Notes under the pieces: model-generated | Told to the model about the DNA's origin: nothing | Databases searched by the model: none | What the model saw: the letters and a program-made list of their open reading frames with translations, nothing else | Program-made: the position numbers and the translations under genes | Assembly: GCF_003573695.1 (NCBI RefSeq) | Contig: NC_039368.1 | Coordinates: 10,749,860-10,813,859 of the forward strand | Direction: 5' to 3' | Source of the DNA: Papaver somniferum | Lineage: Eukaryota; Streptophyta; Magnoliopsida; Ranunculales; Papaveraceae | DNA length: 64,000 nucleotides | Shown here: positions 1-10,567 of the stretch, in pieces | Layout of the letters: every line of letters begins with the position of its first letter | Numbering within the stretch: position 1 is the stretch's first letter

Positions 1-890
1 TTGCTTCTCCTCGGATCTCCTCGACTCTAAACTCTCCCCTCAGGGTTTCTAACCCTTCTATGACAAAAACCCAACTATATATATCCTTCAGATTCCCTAG
101 AAACTCGATCAAATTCGAGAATAAATCTCTTATTCTTCACGTGCAGTTTGAACAATAATTCCATCTGTCGATCTTTGTATGCGTCTGTTAGCTATTCTAT
201 TGCTCCCAAAATATTCTCTGACTTGAACTCGACTAAATACATGGTTTTCCAGCGTAGAAAATCCCCCAAAAATCTCTCACCAATCTTTGAAACTCAAAAT
301 AGAACACCGTGTCCTGTTAATACTTTGATTACTTCTCCCGGCCATTCCAGCCCAATTGGTTGGGTCCAATTGATTGTACCAGGCCTGTTTAGTCATGTAG
401 AGTCCATACGTACCAAATACAGCAATTGAATCTCCTAAAATCACGTCCGAAATTCGATCTCAAAATCTGCCAGACGCTGCATAGTCCTTTCCCGCCAAAA
501 TCTTGAGTTTGAAAATTGAGAAGGGATGCCCCCTATCCTCTGATGGGGTGCGAATAGCAAGTTGGGCTGAAATAAATTTGTTGGGTGGAAATAACCAAAA
601 CTTGGGTGCCTTTAGAGATTTTTCTGGGATGTTTGCCGCACTTTTTTCGGGGTTCCTCCGGGATATTCCTGGGGTACTTCCGGTACAATTCTGGGGCGCT
701 TCCGGTACGTTATCAACGGAGGTCCAAATGCCGCATTTTTAGCCAATTTCGCCACAAAGCCTTATTTTTCCAAAAACACCTACAAATAAATAAAATAACC
801 AATTAAGTACAAAATCGAGCACTAACACTATATACAATTGAGATATATTAGACACATAAATGCGTCTATCATAGTGTCTGTCACAGGCAG
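1..890. other. Unclassified non-coding stretch, possibly an LTR-element fragment
   Basis: No convincing coding sequence is visible. The ORFs here are short and have no recognisable domains. The segment around 600-800, ending in an A/T-rich run with CAAAAACACC followed by AAATAAATAAAATAA, has the look of the 3' part of a Ty3/gypsy-type LTR. I found no terminal TG/CA pair, primer site or second copy in the window, so this is an impression only. The boundary with the copia relic to the right is not sharp and lies roughly at 840-950. Confidence 0.3.
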
Positions 891-959
891 TGACTTATCA
901 GTTCGATGAGAACCATTAACTTCGCCTGAACTGTCCACTTGCTGTGCAGGCTTGTCTTC

Positions 960-1946
960 TCATAATGAGACCCTTCCCGTACCAGTTGAAACTCCACCTG
1001 GCATATTCCATGACTCAGTAGAATTCCCATCTACTACAGTCTGCCCTGTCTCAGTTGTGTCAGACAACCACATATCTGACTGATCATTAGGAGGTACTAT
1101 CCTGTCATCTCGACAATCTTCAGTGTTATCAACTAAATAATCAGATGCATAAGTAAATTTGTTTTCAAAGAAAACTACATCACGCGATACAAAGAATTGT
1201 TTACTTTCTAAATCAAATAACCGCCAACCCTTTTTTCCATAAGGATATCCGACAAATATACAACGTCGACTTCGTGGATTAAACTTGTTTCGATCACGAG
1301 GCACAATACTTGCATAGCACAAGTAACCAAATACTCTAATATGAGTATAAATAGGAGATTTATTATGTAACAATTCATATGGAGTTTTCCCATTAAGCAA
1401 GGTACTAGATGTGCAATTAACTATATAAGCGGCACTTAGGATACACTCACCCCAAAAACGAAGAGGTAAATTCTCTTGAAATCGTAGAGCACGCGCCACA
1501 TTTAATATATGATGATGTTTGCGTTCCACTCTCCCATTTTGTTGTGGTGTATCCACACATGAAGTTTGAAATTCTATCCCTTGTTCAACAAAAAATGGAA
1601 TTAGTGGACGAAATTCAGTACCATTGTCGCTGCGAACTTGCTTAACTAGTTTATCAAATTGTGTCTTAGCCATAACACAAAAATCCTTAAAAATCTGCAC
1701 CACCTCAGTTTTATGTGTCGTTAAATAAACCCAAACACATCGTGAATAATCATCAACAATAGTAAGAAAATAGTGTGCATCACAAGAAGACGAAGTACGA
1801 TATGCGCCCCATACATCACAATGAATTAAACTGAAGATATCATTAGCTTTATTCTCACTAAAAGAAAAACTTGAACGAGTTTGTTTAGCTTTAAAACAAG
1901 TATCACATGGTTCATTGAGAAACTTCTGACAATCATCTTTATTCAT
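960..1946 (-). pseudogene. copia integrase (core domain retained, C-terminus cut)
   Basis: This 328-residue open frame follows the protease piece. Visible in order are a CX2C motif (CDTCFKAKQ), the integrase core with HCDVWG, FLTIVDDYSR, VRSDNGTEF and TPQQNGRVERKHHHI, and the C-terminal segment with VFGYLCYA and CIFVGYPYGKKGWRLFD. The D-D-E catalytic residues are therefore present. The frame stops where the reverse transcriptase linker would be expected, and no RT follows to the left. Known family role: integration of the cDNA copy into host DNA. It is part of a truncated element and is not expected to be functional. Confidence 0.85.
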
Positions 1947-3522
1947 ACCGGAAGCAAAGAAACAATCTTATTAGAAGGATGACCTAAACGCCTATGCCAC
2001 AAATAATAATCTTCACCAGTGGTAACTCGATTAGACATAATCTGCTCTCCATTGTGGAAGATATAGACCCCATATCGTTTCTCAACCACACTAATCAGCG
2101 TCCTCGTAGTACGGTCCTGTATCACACACAACTTATCAGTCAGAGTGACAATGCATTTCAAATCCTTAATCAAACATGCTAACAAAATCAAGCTGCAATG
2201 AAGATCCGGAACATATAAAACACGATATAATCTCATGTTATCTCCAAGCACCACAGTGCCTTCACATGGAGAAATCGAGTATGTGCCATTCAGAAGTTTT
2301 ATGGAAGAGAGACCAACGTGACATGTTTTAAACAAAAACTCTTTACTTCCTGTCATATGCCTGGAAGCCCCTGTATCAAGTATCCACTTACCGGCCAGCT
2401 TCTCCTTCGAACCATCAATATTCGAGTTTTTAAACATTCCAACAATGGATTTCCATTGGGCATCAGTAAGGGTGTTATCAATACCTAGACGATACTGTGA
2501 TGAAATAGAGGCTCCACTCGAATTAGTATTTGTGAGTGCAACATTAGCTACAACAGGTGATGACATTCCACGATCAATATTTTTCCCTTGGTAACCACGA
2601 CCTCGTCCTCTTCCTCTTCCCATGTTATACTCTTTATACTCTTCATACCATTCCGGGTACCCCTTCAGTTTGAAACAATTTTCCACCTCGTGATCTGTCT
2701 TTCCACAATGTTTGCAAACTGGTCTCTCTGTAGAAACATGGGCCATGCCCTTATCATATCCCTTTGATATTTTCTGAGTCTGCACCGCAAACCCACAGCA
2801 TTAGCACGCACATCACGTGTTTTTGTAATCGTTTGATGTCTTTCTTCTTGAACATCAAGAGCATATACACGACTCAAGTTTGGAAGAGGATCTTGAGCAA
2901 TAATATGAGATCCAATAGTTCCATATACAGCATCATCCAACACCATTAAAAGCTGATGTATACGTTCTTCATCACGTTGCTTATTCCATTGGGTAATAAG
3001 AGAACAAGTACACTTACCACAGATGTACAAGGGCGTTTTAACATGATCATTGATTTCTTCCTAGAGAGCTTTCAAACGTCCGTAATATGCTGGTACAGTA
3101 TGTCCATATTGACGATATCTTACTAGATCTGAACGCAACTGCATCAATCTTGGTCCATTACCAATCGAGAAATGCTGCTTCAAATCATCCCATAACTCTT
3201 TGACAATATCAAAATAGGTCAAGCTTGACCGAATTGTTGATTCAATGGATGTAAGAATCCATCCAATTAACATAGAATTAACACTCCACCAATCTTCAAT
3301 ATGCAAACTATTTTTCTCAGGCTCAGTAAGTTTTCCATCCAAAAAACATGTTTTACGTTTGGCTCGCAAGGCATTCAACATCGATCGAGACCATTCTTCA
3401 TAATTATCACCATTGAACTTCACAGGAGAGATCAACATACCCGGATGATCCGAAGGATGTAAGTAGTATGGTGAGGTTGAATCAACTTTCCGTTTTTCAG
3501 ATTTTGATTTGTTTCCAGTCAT
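1943..3522 (-). pseudogene. copia gag and protease (broken)
   Basis: This is the structural and protease part of the copia polyprotein. The N-terminal piece (3522-3061) holds the copia GAG domain with YLHPSDHPGMLISP and a W-rich segment. The gag continues in 3030-2665 (CTCSLITQWNK, then LDDAVYGTI), but a stop codon near 3061 separates the two. A frameshift near 2785 leads into 2785-1943, which carries the zinc knuckle CKHCGKTDHEVENC (CX2CX4HX4C) and the aspartic protease motif WILDTGASRHMTG. It ends with the GAG-pre-integrase motif YYLWHRRLGHPS. Catalytic residues look intact, so loss of function comes from the stop and the frameshift. Confidence 0.85.
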
Positions 3523-3576
3523 GATGCTAATTTTTTAGCACAGTTTTCTGATTTCTGATTAGGTTAAGTCGAACCT

Positions 3577-3589
3577 GGCTCAGATGCCA
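3577..3589 (-). other. Primer-binding site (initiator tRNA-Met type)
   Basis: On the minus strand TGGCATCTGAGCC directly follows the LTR end. It is close to the usual copia primer site TGGTATCAGAGC, with two or so changes. Its position immediately inside the LTR sets the LTR edge and the direction of the element. Confidence 0.75.
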
Positions 3590-3762
3590 TGAAACAACAA
3601 GGTAAGAATATGAAGATTTTGTATATTCCCAAAAGCTTGATTACAGACATGTTATCCCTGTGTCTAAATAGGCGTCAACTCTTTTACAAATATGGTGAGG
3701 AATTTGTACGCAGTGAATATCTTTCCTAATACAGAATATATGTCCTAACTACCGTATATACA
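3590..3762 (-). repeat. 5' LTR of the Ale-like copia relic
   Basis: This 173 bp segment begins TGTATATACGG and ends TTGTTTCA on the minus strand, so it has TG...CA ends. It abuts the primer site. Short LTRs of this size and composition are typical of Ale/Retrofit elements. No partner LTR is present in the window, so the far edge rests on the TG/CA rule and on the change in coding character to its right. Confidence 0.7.
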
Positions 3763-4171
3763 AAAACATATGCGAATCCCTTAATACTTCTCCATCTTCG
3801 TCACAACTAGTATCCAATGGATCTCGGCGGTGAGTCAACCACTCCTTATAAAACATGCATATTTCCGTTTCTACTTCAGAGTTCAGACCTACTGGATCAA
3901 AGTTGGTGATACATTTCAGTAAATGCGCAGCTTCAAACAAATTGACAGCCTTGTATTTATGCTCATGCAATGCGATAACATGATCCAGAATTAGAGGATT
4001 TGTGCTTTTATCTTGGTTGGCATCAGAATCTTCACGAAAAGCAAGAGATACTAAAAGGTCTTCACTCATTGAGTCCTTGATGTCAAAAACTCCATAGCTT
4101 GAACAAATATTGCAAGTAAAGGATCGAAACCTAACCTTTTCCACGATATTTTTAAATTTATCAGCATGCAT
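3763..4171 (-). pseudogene. Unidentified coding remnant cut by the copia LTR
   Basis: The minus strand has about 136 codons of open frame with mixed, protein-like composition (for example NPLILDHVIALHEHKYKAVNLF) that does not resemble a retrotransposon. The frame runs into the LTR and stops there, so the original 3' part was displaced. I do not recognise the family. The ATG at 4171 may simply be an internal Met, because the sequence upstream could be an intron. It may belong with the minus-strand open frame at 4485-4679. Confidence 0.35.
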
Positions 4172-4484
4172 CTCCTATTACTAATCTAGGTTTGATAATT
4201 AGAATTTAAAACCTTAACGATCATATCTCACAAGCTCTAGGTTGACCAAGTAGATTGTTCGACATTTGTTTCTATCGAAGGAAGGGATCATAGAGGCAGA
4301 TGCTCGGTCTCAGAACTGAATGATATGTTGGCAAGTTCTATTCCAAGTGCCCCCATTAGATATGATAAGAGAACTAATGGAATCTTAGTCATGATGAATT
4401 TTGAAATGTAGGGTTTGGTGAACCTATAATTCTTAAATAATGTTACAACTGAATCTAGTTTGTGATGAGGTTTGTATAAGTAAT

Positions 4485-4679
4485 TTAGGAACAGATGATG
4501 GAGCTAACCTTTGCTTTGTTGACAATATTTGGATTCTCGTAATGCGGAAACAACATACCAAGTTGAAGATGATCAGAATCGCACCAAATGGATTGAAACA
4601 TTGACTCTTTATCCATTCTCCCACAGTGTTTGGGTATCACAGAATAGCTCCCTAAATAGAGACCCAAATTAAAAGCCAA
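4485..4679 (-). pseudogene. Unidentified exon-like open frame interrupted by copia insertion
   Basis: The minus-strand frame contains GLYLGSYSVIPKHCGRMDKE and ends NIVNKAK followed by GTTAGC, a plausible splice donor. Removing the copia element between 4697 and 10562 lets this frame read on from CKNATINEVING on the right side. That right-hand sequence overlaps a LINE-like fragment, so it is unclear whether this is a host exon or LINE DNA. No family was recognised. The remaining stretch 4172-4484 shows no coding signal. Confidence 0.3.
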
Positions 4680-4691
4680 GTTTGACGATGT

Positions 4692-4696
4692 CCCAT
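4692..4696. repeat. Left target-site duplication (CCCAT) of copia element 2
   Basis: CCCAT immediately precedes the left LTR (TGTTGG) and is repeated at 10563-10567 just after the right LTR (CCAACA). A five-base duplication is the copia norm. Confidence 0.85.
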
Positions 4697-5407
4697 TGTT
4701 GGAACAATTACCGATTTCACACCTGCAAAACAGAGATTAAGACACGAAACAAAGTGACTGAGTCACGACCAGGTCGCTCTCTTTAGGACGTTTCGTGGCT
4801 CTGCCTTGAATTTTGTGCAAGCAGTTCTTTTCCGTCACAACGCCCCCAGGATAAAACAGCCGAGAAAAATTCTCTTTCGATCTCTCACACACACAATGAG
4901 AAATCGATCACTTTTACTCTCTATTCTTGCTCAGTATTTTTGGTCTCTTGATTTTCAGAAAAACAATAGTGTAAAAACTTGTATATTCTTTCTGTTCTCA
5001 AAACTTTTTTTATAACCAGGCAGTCAATGCAGATTAATGGAGAATAAATTGGATTAATTGCTGCAATTAAAATTCCATTCGAAACAGTCAAAAACACATG
5101 CAAATAAATCATGCCATAATTAGCGCAATTAAAACATAATTAAGTGCATTAAAAACGGTTTGAAAAAATCTTTTAAAAACAACAAAAATACTTTCCAAAT
5201 TCAAGAGACCTCCCAAGACCCCCAAGGCCCCGCTCCTGGACTAATGTTATATATATATATATATATATAATATATGCACAATCAGTAGGGGGAGGGATTC
5301 GGTCCTGAGACCTAACCCTCCAGGCCCAAAATGCTTAACCACTGGGCCAAGCTCGAATTGTTGATATAAATGTCCAAAAGAATTATTTTAAAACATATAT
5401 CCCAACA
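4697..5407 (-). repeat. 3' LTR of copia element 2
   Basis: On the minus strand it starts TGTTGGGATATATG and ends CAATTGTTCCAACA. It aligns along its length with 9865-10562. It contains a TA-rich microsatellite (about 5247-5275) and the tRNA-like module described separately. Confidence 0.92.
5284..5355 (-). repeat. tRNA/SINE-like module in the 3' LTR
   Basis: On the minus strand there is TGGCCCAGTGG, which fits the pol III box A consensus, at 5349-5339. It is followed about 33 bases later by GGACCGAATCC, which is close to box B (GGTTCGANNCC), at 5305-5295. A TA-rich tail comes next. The same block is in the other LTR. This looks like a tRNA-derived SINE captured by the LTR, although I could not assign a SINE family. 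Confidence 0.5.
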
Positions 5408-5416
5408 ATCCCCCAC
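5408..5416 (-). other. Polypurine tract of copia element 2
   Basis: The minus strand reads GTGGGGGAT directly before the TG of the 3' LTR. This is the expected plus-strand priming site and confirms the minus-strand orientation. Confidence 0.75.
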
Positions 5417-6004
5417 TTATATTTTTAAAATCATTGAGCAAGATTCGTATAGTTATGTGCATAATCAAAGGTATCTTTCGATTTTGAACCTTTACATAAT
5501 ATTAAATTCTCTGAACTCTGTCACAGAGTGAACACATATCTTTGAACTCTATGGAGAGAACAAATTACTTAACACACACACAATACTAAGAGTAAAGTCT
5601 TAAATGCCAGCACATTACGGCCCTGTGCTTATCCCAGTTTCAATGAATGTTCTAGAGAACTTCCCATGTTCTCATAGAAAGCGGCCACACTTTCTCATTT
5701 ACATAGGTGAGTCTATCAAAGGTACTCATGTAACTTGGTACCCCACTCAATACAAAGATATAGACTTCACAAAGAGTTAAAAAACTCAACCTTAACCCGC
5801 TTCACGATATCATGCCATGGGAAAGGTGCATGATTCTATCTCCATATCATTTGTGAATCGTTATTCCCTTTGAACTTATTTCTAGGTGGGTATCCATCAC
5901 AAAATGACTCAACTTCTAGTGGGGAAAAGTCCCATGCCTTTAGAGGTATATAATACCTTTTCCATAGCTAATACTTTCATCAAAGAATCAGTTAAGTTTT
6001 CTTC
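5417..6004 (-). other. 3' non-coding region of copia element 2
   Basis: About 590 bases lie between RNase H and the polypurine tract and contain no coding signal. The block around 5625-5800 (GGTGAGTCTATCAA and flanks) resembles the equivalent non-coding block in the copia array at about 24400-24560. This suggests that the two copia families are related and share a conserved 3' region. Confidence 0.6.
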
Positions 6005-7454
6005 CTACCTAACATGATCCACACGTACATCACTAGTTGTGATAAACTCTCTAACTGTGTTGTGATTTCGACGCATTTGTCGATTCTTACCATTATAAAA
6101 ACAGTTCTGTTCTTTTGCAATAGCCGCGGTACTATCACAATGGATCATAATAGCTGGTATCGGCCTATCCCGTACAGGAATTCGAGAAAGCAAGTTTTTC
6201 AACCATCCTGCTTCTTCACTAGTTGCTGCTAGTGCTATCAATTCAGACTCCATCGTAGATTGATCCAGAATTGTCTGTTTCTTTGACTTCCAAGACACAA
6301 CGCCACCAGCAATATTAAATAAACATCCACCAGTGGCCTTGGAGTCATCTGAAAGAGAGTTCCAATCAGCATCACATTATCCTTCAAGGACTGCAGGAAA
6401 TCTCTTATAGTGTAATCCTAGGTTAATGGTCTTTATAAGATACCGCATAACCCTCTCAACTGCATTCCAGTGTTCCAAACCTGGACAACTGGTAAACCTG
6501 CATAAAACCCCCACTGCATATGCAAGGTCTGGTCTGGTACAATCAGTTGCATAACAAAAACTACCAATTATACTAGCATATTCAGATTGTCTAATGCTAT
6601 CACCAGTATTCTTAAACAATTTAACACTAGCATCAAAAGGAGTACTCACAGGTTTACAATCAAAATAGTTGTATTTCTTTAAAATCTTTTCAATATAATG
6701 AGACTGATCCAAAGGAATACCATCATTAGTTCTAGTAATCTTAATTCCCAGAATTACACTAGCTTCACCCAAATCTTTCATTTCAAAGTTAGACTTAAGC
6801 ATATTCTTAGTTTCTTCAACCACAGACAATTTTGAACCAAAAATCAGCAAATCATCCACATATAAACAAATCATGATGCATGTATTGTTTTCAAACTTAT
6901 AGTATATGCATTTGTCACTTTCATTAATTCTGAAACCATGTGAAATCATCAAATTATCAAATTTTTCATGCCATTGCTTAGGAGCTTGTTTCAAATCATA
7001 CAATGACTTATCTAACTTACACACTTTATGTTCTTGACCAGGAACAACAAAACCTTCAGGTTGTTCCATGTATATTTCTTCTTCTAATTCACCATTTAAA
7101 AAAGTTGTTTTGACATCCATTTGATGAACAACAAGATTATGCTCAACAACAACAGCAATCAAAACACGAATAGATGTCAATCTTGTAACGGGAGAGTAAG
7201 TATCAAAGAAATCTACATCTTCTCTTTGTCTAAATCCTTTAGATACCAACCAAGATTTGTGTTTGTCTACTGAACCATCAGGATCGACTTCCTTTTAAGT
7301 ACCCATTTACAACCTATTTCTTTGCAACCAGGGGGTAAATCTGCTAGGTGCCAAGTTCCATTAAGATTATGGGAGTCCATTTCATTATCTATGGCTTCTT
7401 GCCAAAAACCGGATTCAGGAGAATTAAGTGCCTTTGAAGACTAGAAGGGTCTTC
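6005..7454 (-). pseudogene. copia reverse transcriptase and RNase H (broken)
   Basis: The reverse transcriptase occupies 7249-6377, with FFDTYSPVTRLTSIR, QMDVKTTFLNGELEEEIYM, LYDLKQAPKQWHEKF and the catalytic ICLYVDDLLIF, then YIEKILKKYNY and TRPDLAYAVG. A short upstream part (7454-7250) in other frames holds the RT N-terminus (CKWVLKR-like). RNase H is at 6298-6005 with MSWKSKKQTILDQSTMESE and HCDSTAAI. A stop or frameshift near 6377-6300 and breaks near 7250 interrupt the frame. Domain order and active-site residues match Tork-like copia elements. The enzyme would copy the element RNA into DNA. Confidence 0.9.
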
Positions 7455-8573
7455 CTATAGGGTATAAACTTCAAAGTCATAACCATAATCTGTCGCAATC
7501 CTAGCCCTTTTACTACGTCTGGGTTCAATTTCAGCGTCTCTAGTCTCTGCAGTTCTAGGTTCTTCTATTCTAAGTTCAGGACTTGTACTAGATAGAGAAC
7601 CCCCACTATTTCTAGATTTAAAAGGAAATCTATCTTCAAAGAAATAAGCATCAATAGATTCAATACTAACTTTATTATTTAGATCAAAAAATCTATAAGC
7701 TTTACTGTTTTGAGCATACCCAACAAAAACACATTCATAAGCTTTACTAGCTAGCTTTGATCTTTTAGGATCAGGAATACGAACATAAGCCAAACAACCA
7801 CATACTTTAAAATAAGATACATTTGGTTTTCTGTTTTCCAAAGTTCATAGGATGAAATTTTATTTTTTGAATTTTTCACACGATTCAAAACATAGCAAAT
7901 AATCAGCAAATTTTCTCCCCAAAAATGAGGGGCAGCACCAGAACTCAGCAAACATGCAGTCACAAGAGTAGTAAATGTACGATTCTTTCTTTCAGCTTTT
8001 CCATTCATTTCAGGGTTATACGGAGAGGTTTTTCATGTATAATTCCAGAAGATTCATAAATTTAAGTGAATGGTTTAGAATCATATTCAGTTCCTCTATC
8101 ACTACGAAATCTCTTAATTTTCCTACCAAATTGATTTTCAATTTCAACAATAACAATCTTAAATTTTTCAATAGCTTCATTCTTATGACTTAGCAAGTAA
8201 AATAGGTATAATTAGAATAATCATCAATAAAAGTCATGACATATCTCTTTCCATTTCTAGTTAATATACCTTCATATTCACACAAATCAGAATGCACTAA
8301 CTCCAATGGTTCAGATTCTCTAATAACAAATTTATGGGAACTCTTGGTTATCTTAGCTTGACTACAAGATTCACATTTTTTAAAATCATGCATGGATAGC
8401 TTTGGAATAATACCTTGCTTTCTCATGGCATCTACTGATCTACTGTTCACGTGACAAAGTCTATCATGCCAAACATTAAAAATACATACCATATAGGAAA
8501 AAGATGCAATTTTATTCATTTCAACATTAAGCTTAAACATTCCATCATCAGCATAACCTTTTCCTACAAACAC
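7455..8573 (-). pseudogene. copia GAG-pre-integrase and integrase (broken)
   Basis: The piece at 8573-8190 has WHDRLCHVNSRSV, the zinc-binding CESCSQAKITKS and the start of the integrase core (HSDLCEYEG, FIDDYSNYTY). The middle of the core is out of frame. MNGKAERKNRTF at 8008 begins the last core segment, and 7841-7455 carries the C-terminal region VCGCLAYVRIPDP and CVFVGYAQNSKAYRF, ending in a basic tail. At least two frame breaks occur (about 8190 and 7800), so no intact integrase can be made. Confidence 0.88.
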
Positions 8574-9857
8574 TCTGTTTTAGTAATTGTGTAAACATCA
8601 GTTCCGATAGTTTGATACAGCCAAGCCTTGTTGAGAAGATAGCCGGAAACAAGATTATTTCTCATATCTGGAGTGTGAAGGACATCTTTCAGCATAATTG
8701 TCTTCCCATAGGTAAACTTCAGTTCTACCGTACCAGAACCTTTCACAATAGTGGTATGGGAGTCTCCCAACAACACTTTCTTATCCTTTATTTCTGCATA
8801 GCTCTTAAATAGGGACCTATCAAAACAACAATGACGCGAATCACCACTGTCTATCCACCACCCATCGGTTCCACTAATCATGTGAATATCTGGATCAGAA
8901 ACCATGGCAATTATAAAGCTTTCAGCAACATTAGCTTGTGCGTTATTCTTTCCTTTGGTATTCCTGCAGTCCTTAGCCATGTGGTTTGGTTTACCGCAGG
9001 TATAACAAAGGAACTCAGAATCAGAATTCTGAAATTTCCTTGATGGGTGTGGGTTCTTGTTTTGATTAGGTTTTCGTTTCCTTTGGTTCTGGTCAGGTTT
9101 CATCGGTTTTTTCTTAGGTTTCAAACTCGATTGAGTCTGATTCTTATTATTGGAAACGATAAGAATCTCTTCCTTTATGTCTTGTTTCCGTTCTTCCTCT
9201 TCAACCATGAGCTTAACAATCAAACTTTCAAGAGAAAATTCCTTAGTTTTATGACGCAAAGCATTACGAAAACCTTCCCAAGATGGGGGGGAATTTATCA
9301 ATCAATACAGATACTTGAAATTGTTCATCAATTTTCATACCTTCCGTCATAATTTCATGAGCTATTTTCTGAAGTTCATGAGCCTGAGCAACGACTGATT
9401 TTTCATCCACCATTTGATATCTCAGGTAACGGCTTACAACATATTTCTTCGATCCAGCTTCTTCAGTATCATATTTCTTCTGTAAGGCATCCCACACATC
9501 TTTAGCAGTATCAAATGTGGAGTAATATTCATATAGATCGTCAGACAAAGCATTCAGAATGTAGTTTTTACAATCAAAGTCACTATCAATCCATTTTTCA
9601 TAAGCTTTTTTTTCTTCAGAAGTTTGGGTCACAACAAGTTCTTCAGTTGGTTGAGGAGTTGCACTTGTTGCGGCCGGAGATGCTTTTTCTGCAGCTTCTG
9701 CATCTTGTGGATCAGCTGGTTTGATGGAGGTCACCATCATGTGCAACTTCATCAGTTTGAGGTAGAAAAACAACTTTAGCTTCCATCTTCTGAAGTGAAG
9801 TCTTTCAAACTTGAACGGCTTGTTGATATCAGCAATTGTTTTCTTTTCAGATTCCAT
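8564..9857 (-). pseudogene. copia gag and protease (broken)
   Basis: The gag runs from ATG at 9857, with KFERLHFRRWKLKLFFYL, a charged insert, and the UBN2-type segment DDLYEYYSTFDTAKDVWDAL. A frameshift around 9264-9301 leads into the second half, with a basic region and the zinc knuckle CYTCGKPNHMAKDC. The protease motif reads WWIDSGDSRHC; the usual residue after the catalytic DSG is alanine, so this copy has an A-to-D change next to the active site. The gag start lies almost at the LTR edge (LTR begins at 9865), which is abnormal. Confidence 0.88.
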
Positions 9858-9864
9858 GGCAGAA

Positions 9865-10562
9865 TTGTTCGAACAATTGCCGATTTCACACCTGCAAAAC
9901 AGAGATTAAGACACGAAACAAAGTGACGGTTGAGTCACGACCAGGTCGCTCTCTTTAGGACGTTTCGTGGCTTTTCCTTGAATTTTGTGCAAGCAGTTCT
10001 TTTCTGTTACAACGCCCCCAGGATAAAACAGCCGAAAAAAACTCTCTTTCGATCTCTCATGCACACAATGAGAACTCGATCACTTTTACTCTCTCTATTC
10101 TTGCTCAGTATTTTTGGTCTCTTGATTCTCAGAAAAATAATAGTGTAAAAACTTGTATATTCTTTCTGTTCTCAAAAATGTTTTTATAACCAGGCAGTCA
10201 ATGCAGATTAATGGAGAATAAATTGGACTAATTGCTGCAATTAAAATTCCATTCGAAACAGTCAAAAAACGGGCAAATAAATCATGCCATAATTAGCGAA
10301 ATTAAAACATAATTAAGTGCAGTAAAAACGGTTTGGAAAAAATCTTTTAAAAACAGCAAACATAATTTCCACATTCAAGAGACCTCCCAAGACCCCGCTC
10401 CCGGACTAATGTTATATATATAATAATATATATGCACAATCAGTAGGGGAGGGATTCGATCCTGAGACCTAACCCTCCAGGACCAAAATACTTAATCACT
10501 GGGAAAAGATCGAATTGTTAGTATAAATATACAAAATAAATATTTTAAAACATATCCCAACA
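9865..10562 (-). repeat. 5' LTR of copia element 2
   Basis: On the minus strand it starts TGTTGGGATATG and ends TTGTTCGAACA. It matches the left LTR over its whole length, with scattered substitutions and small indels. It contains the second copy of the tRNA-like module. Confidence 0.92.
10438..10512 (-). repeat. tRNA/SINE-like module in the 5' LTR
   Basis: The box B-like sequence GGATCGAATCC (10462-10452, minus strand) is closer to consensus than in the other LTR. The box A-like part (10507-10497) has decayed. Its presence in both LTRs means that it was part of the element before this insertion. Confidence 0.48.
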
Positions 10563-10567
10563 CCCAT
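10563..10567. repeat. Right target-site duplication (CCCAT)
   Basis: This is the exact repeat of 4692-4696 on the other side of copia element 2. Confidence 0.85.

Larger units (their letters stand above)
900..3762 (-). mobile_element. Truncated Ty1/copia retrotransposon, Ale/Retrofit-like
   Basis: Reading leftward from the LTR at 3590-3762, the order is primer-binding site, gag, zinc knuckle, protease, GAG-pre-integrase and integrase core, with homology ending near 900-960. Reverse transcriptase, RNase H and the second LTR are missing, so the 3' half has been lost. The short LTR (173 bp), the primer site similar to initiator tRNA-Met, and the copia-type gag starting with a YLHPSDHPG-like motif fit the Ale/Retrofit lineage. 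Gag-pol is interrupted by a stop near 3061 and a frameshift near 2785, so the copy is dead. Confidence 0.85.
4697..10562 (-). mobile_element. Full-length but inactive Ty1/copia retrotransposon (copia element 2)
   Basis: The element has two LTRs (711 and 698 bp), a matching CCCAT duplication, a polypurine tract next to the left LTR, and all copia domains in the order gag, protease, integrase, reverse transcriptase, RNase H on the minus strand. Several frameshifts and stops break the polyprotein. The LTRs differ visibly by small indels and substitutions, so the insertion is not recent. The gag ATG lies only about nine bases from the 5' LTR, so a normal leader is absent. It inserted into older sequence that includes a LINE fragment. 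Confidence 0.93.

Noticed and set aside
8831..9352. Plus-strand frames opposite the copia gag
   Set aside because: Antisense shadows of the minus-strand gag and protease.
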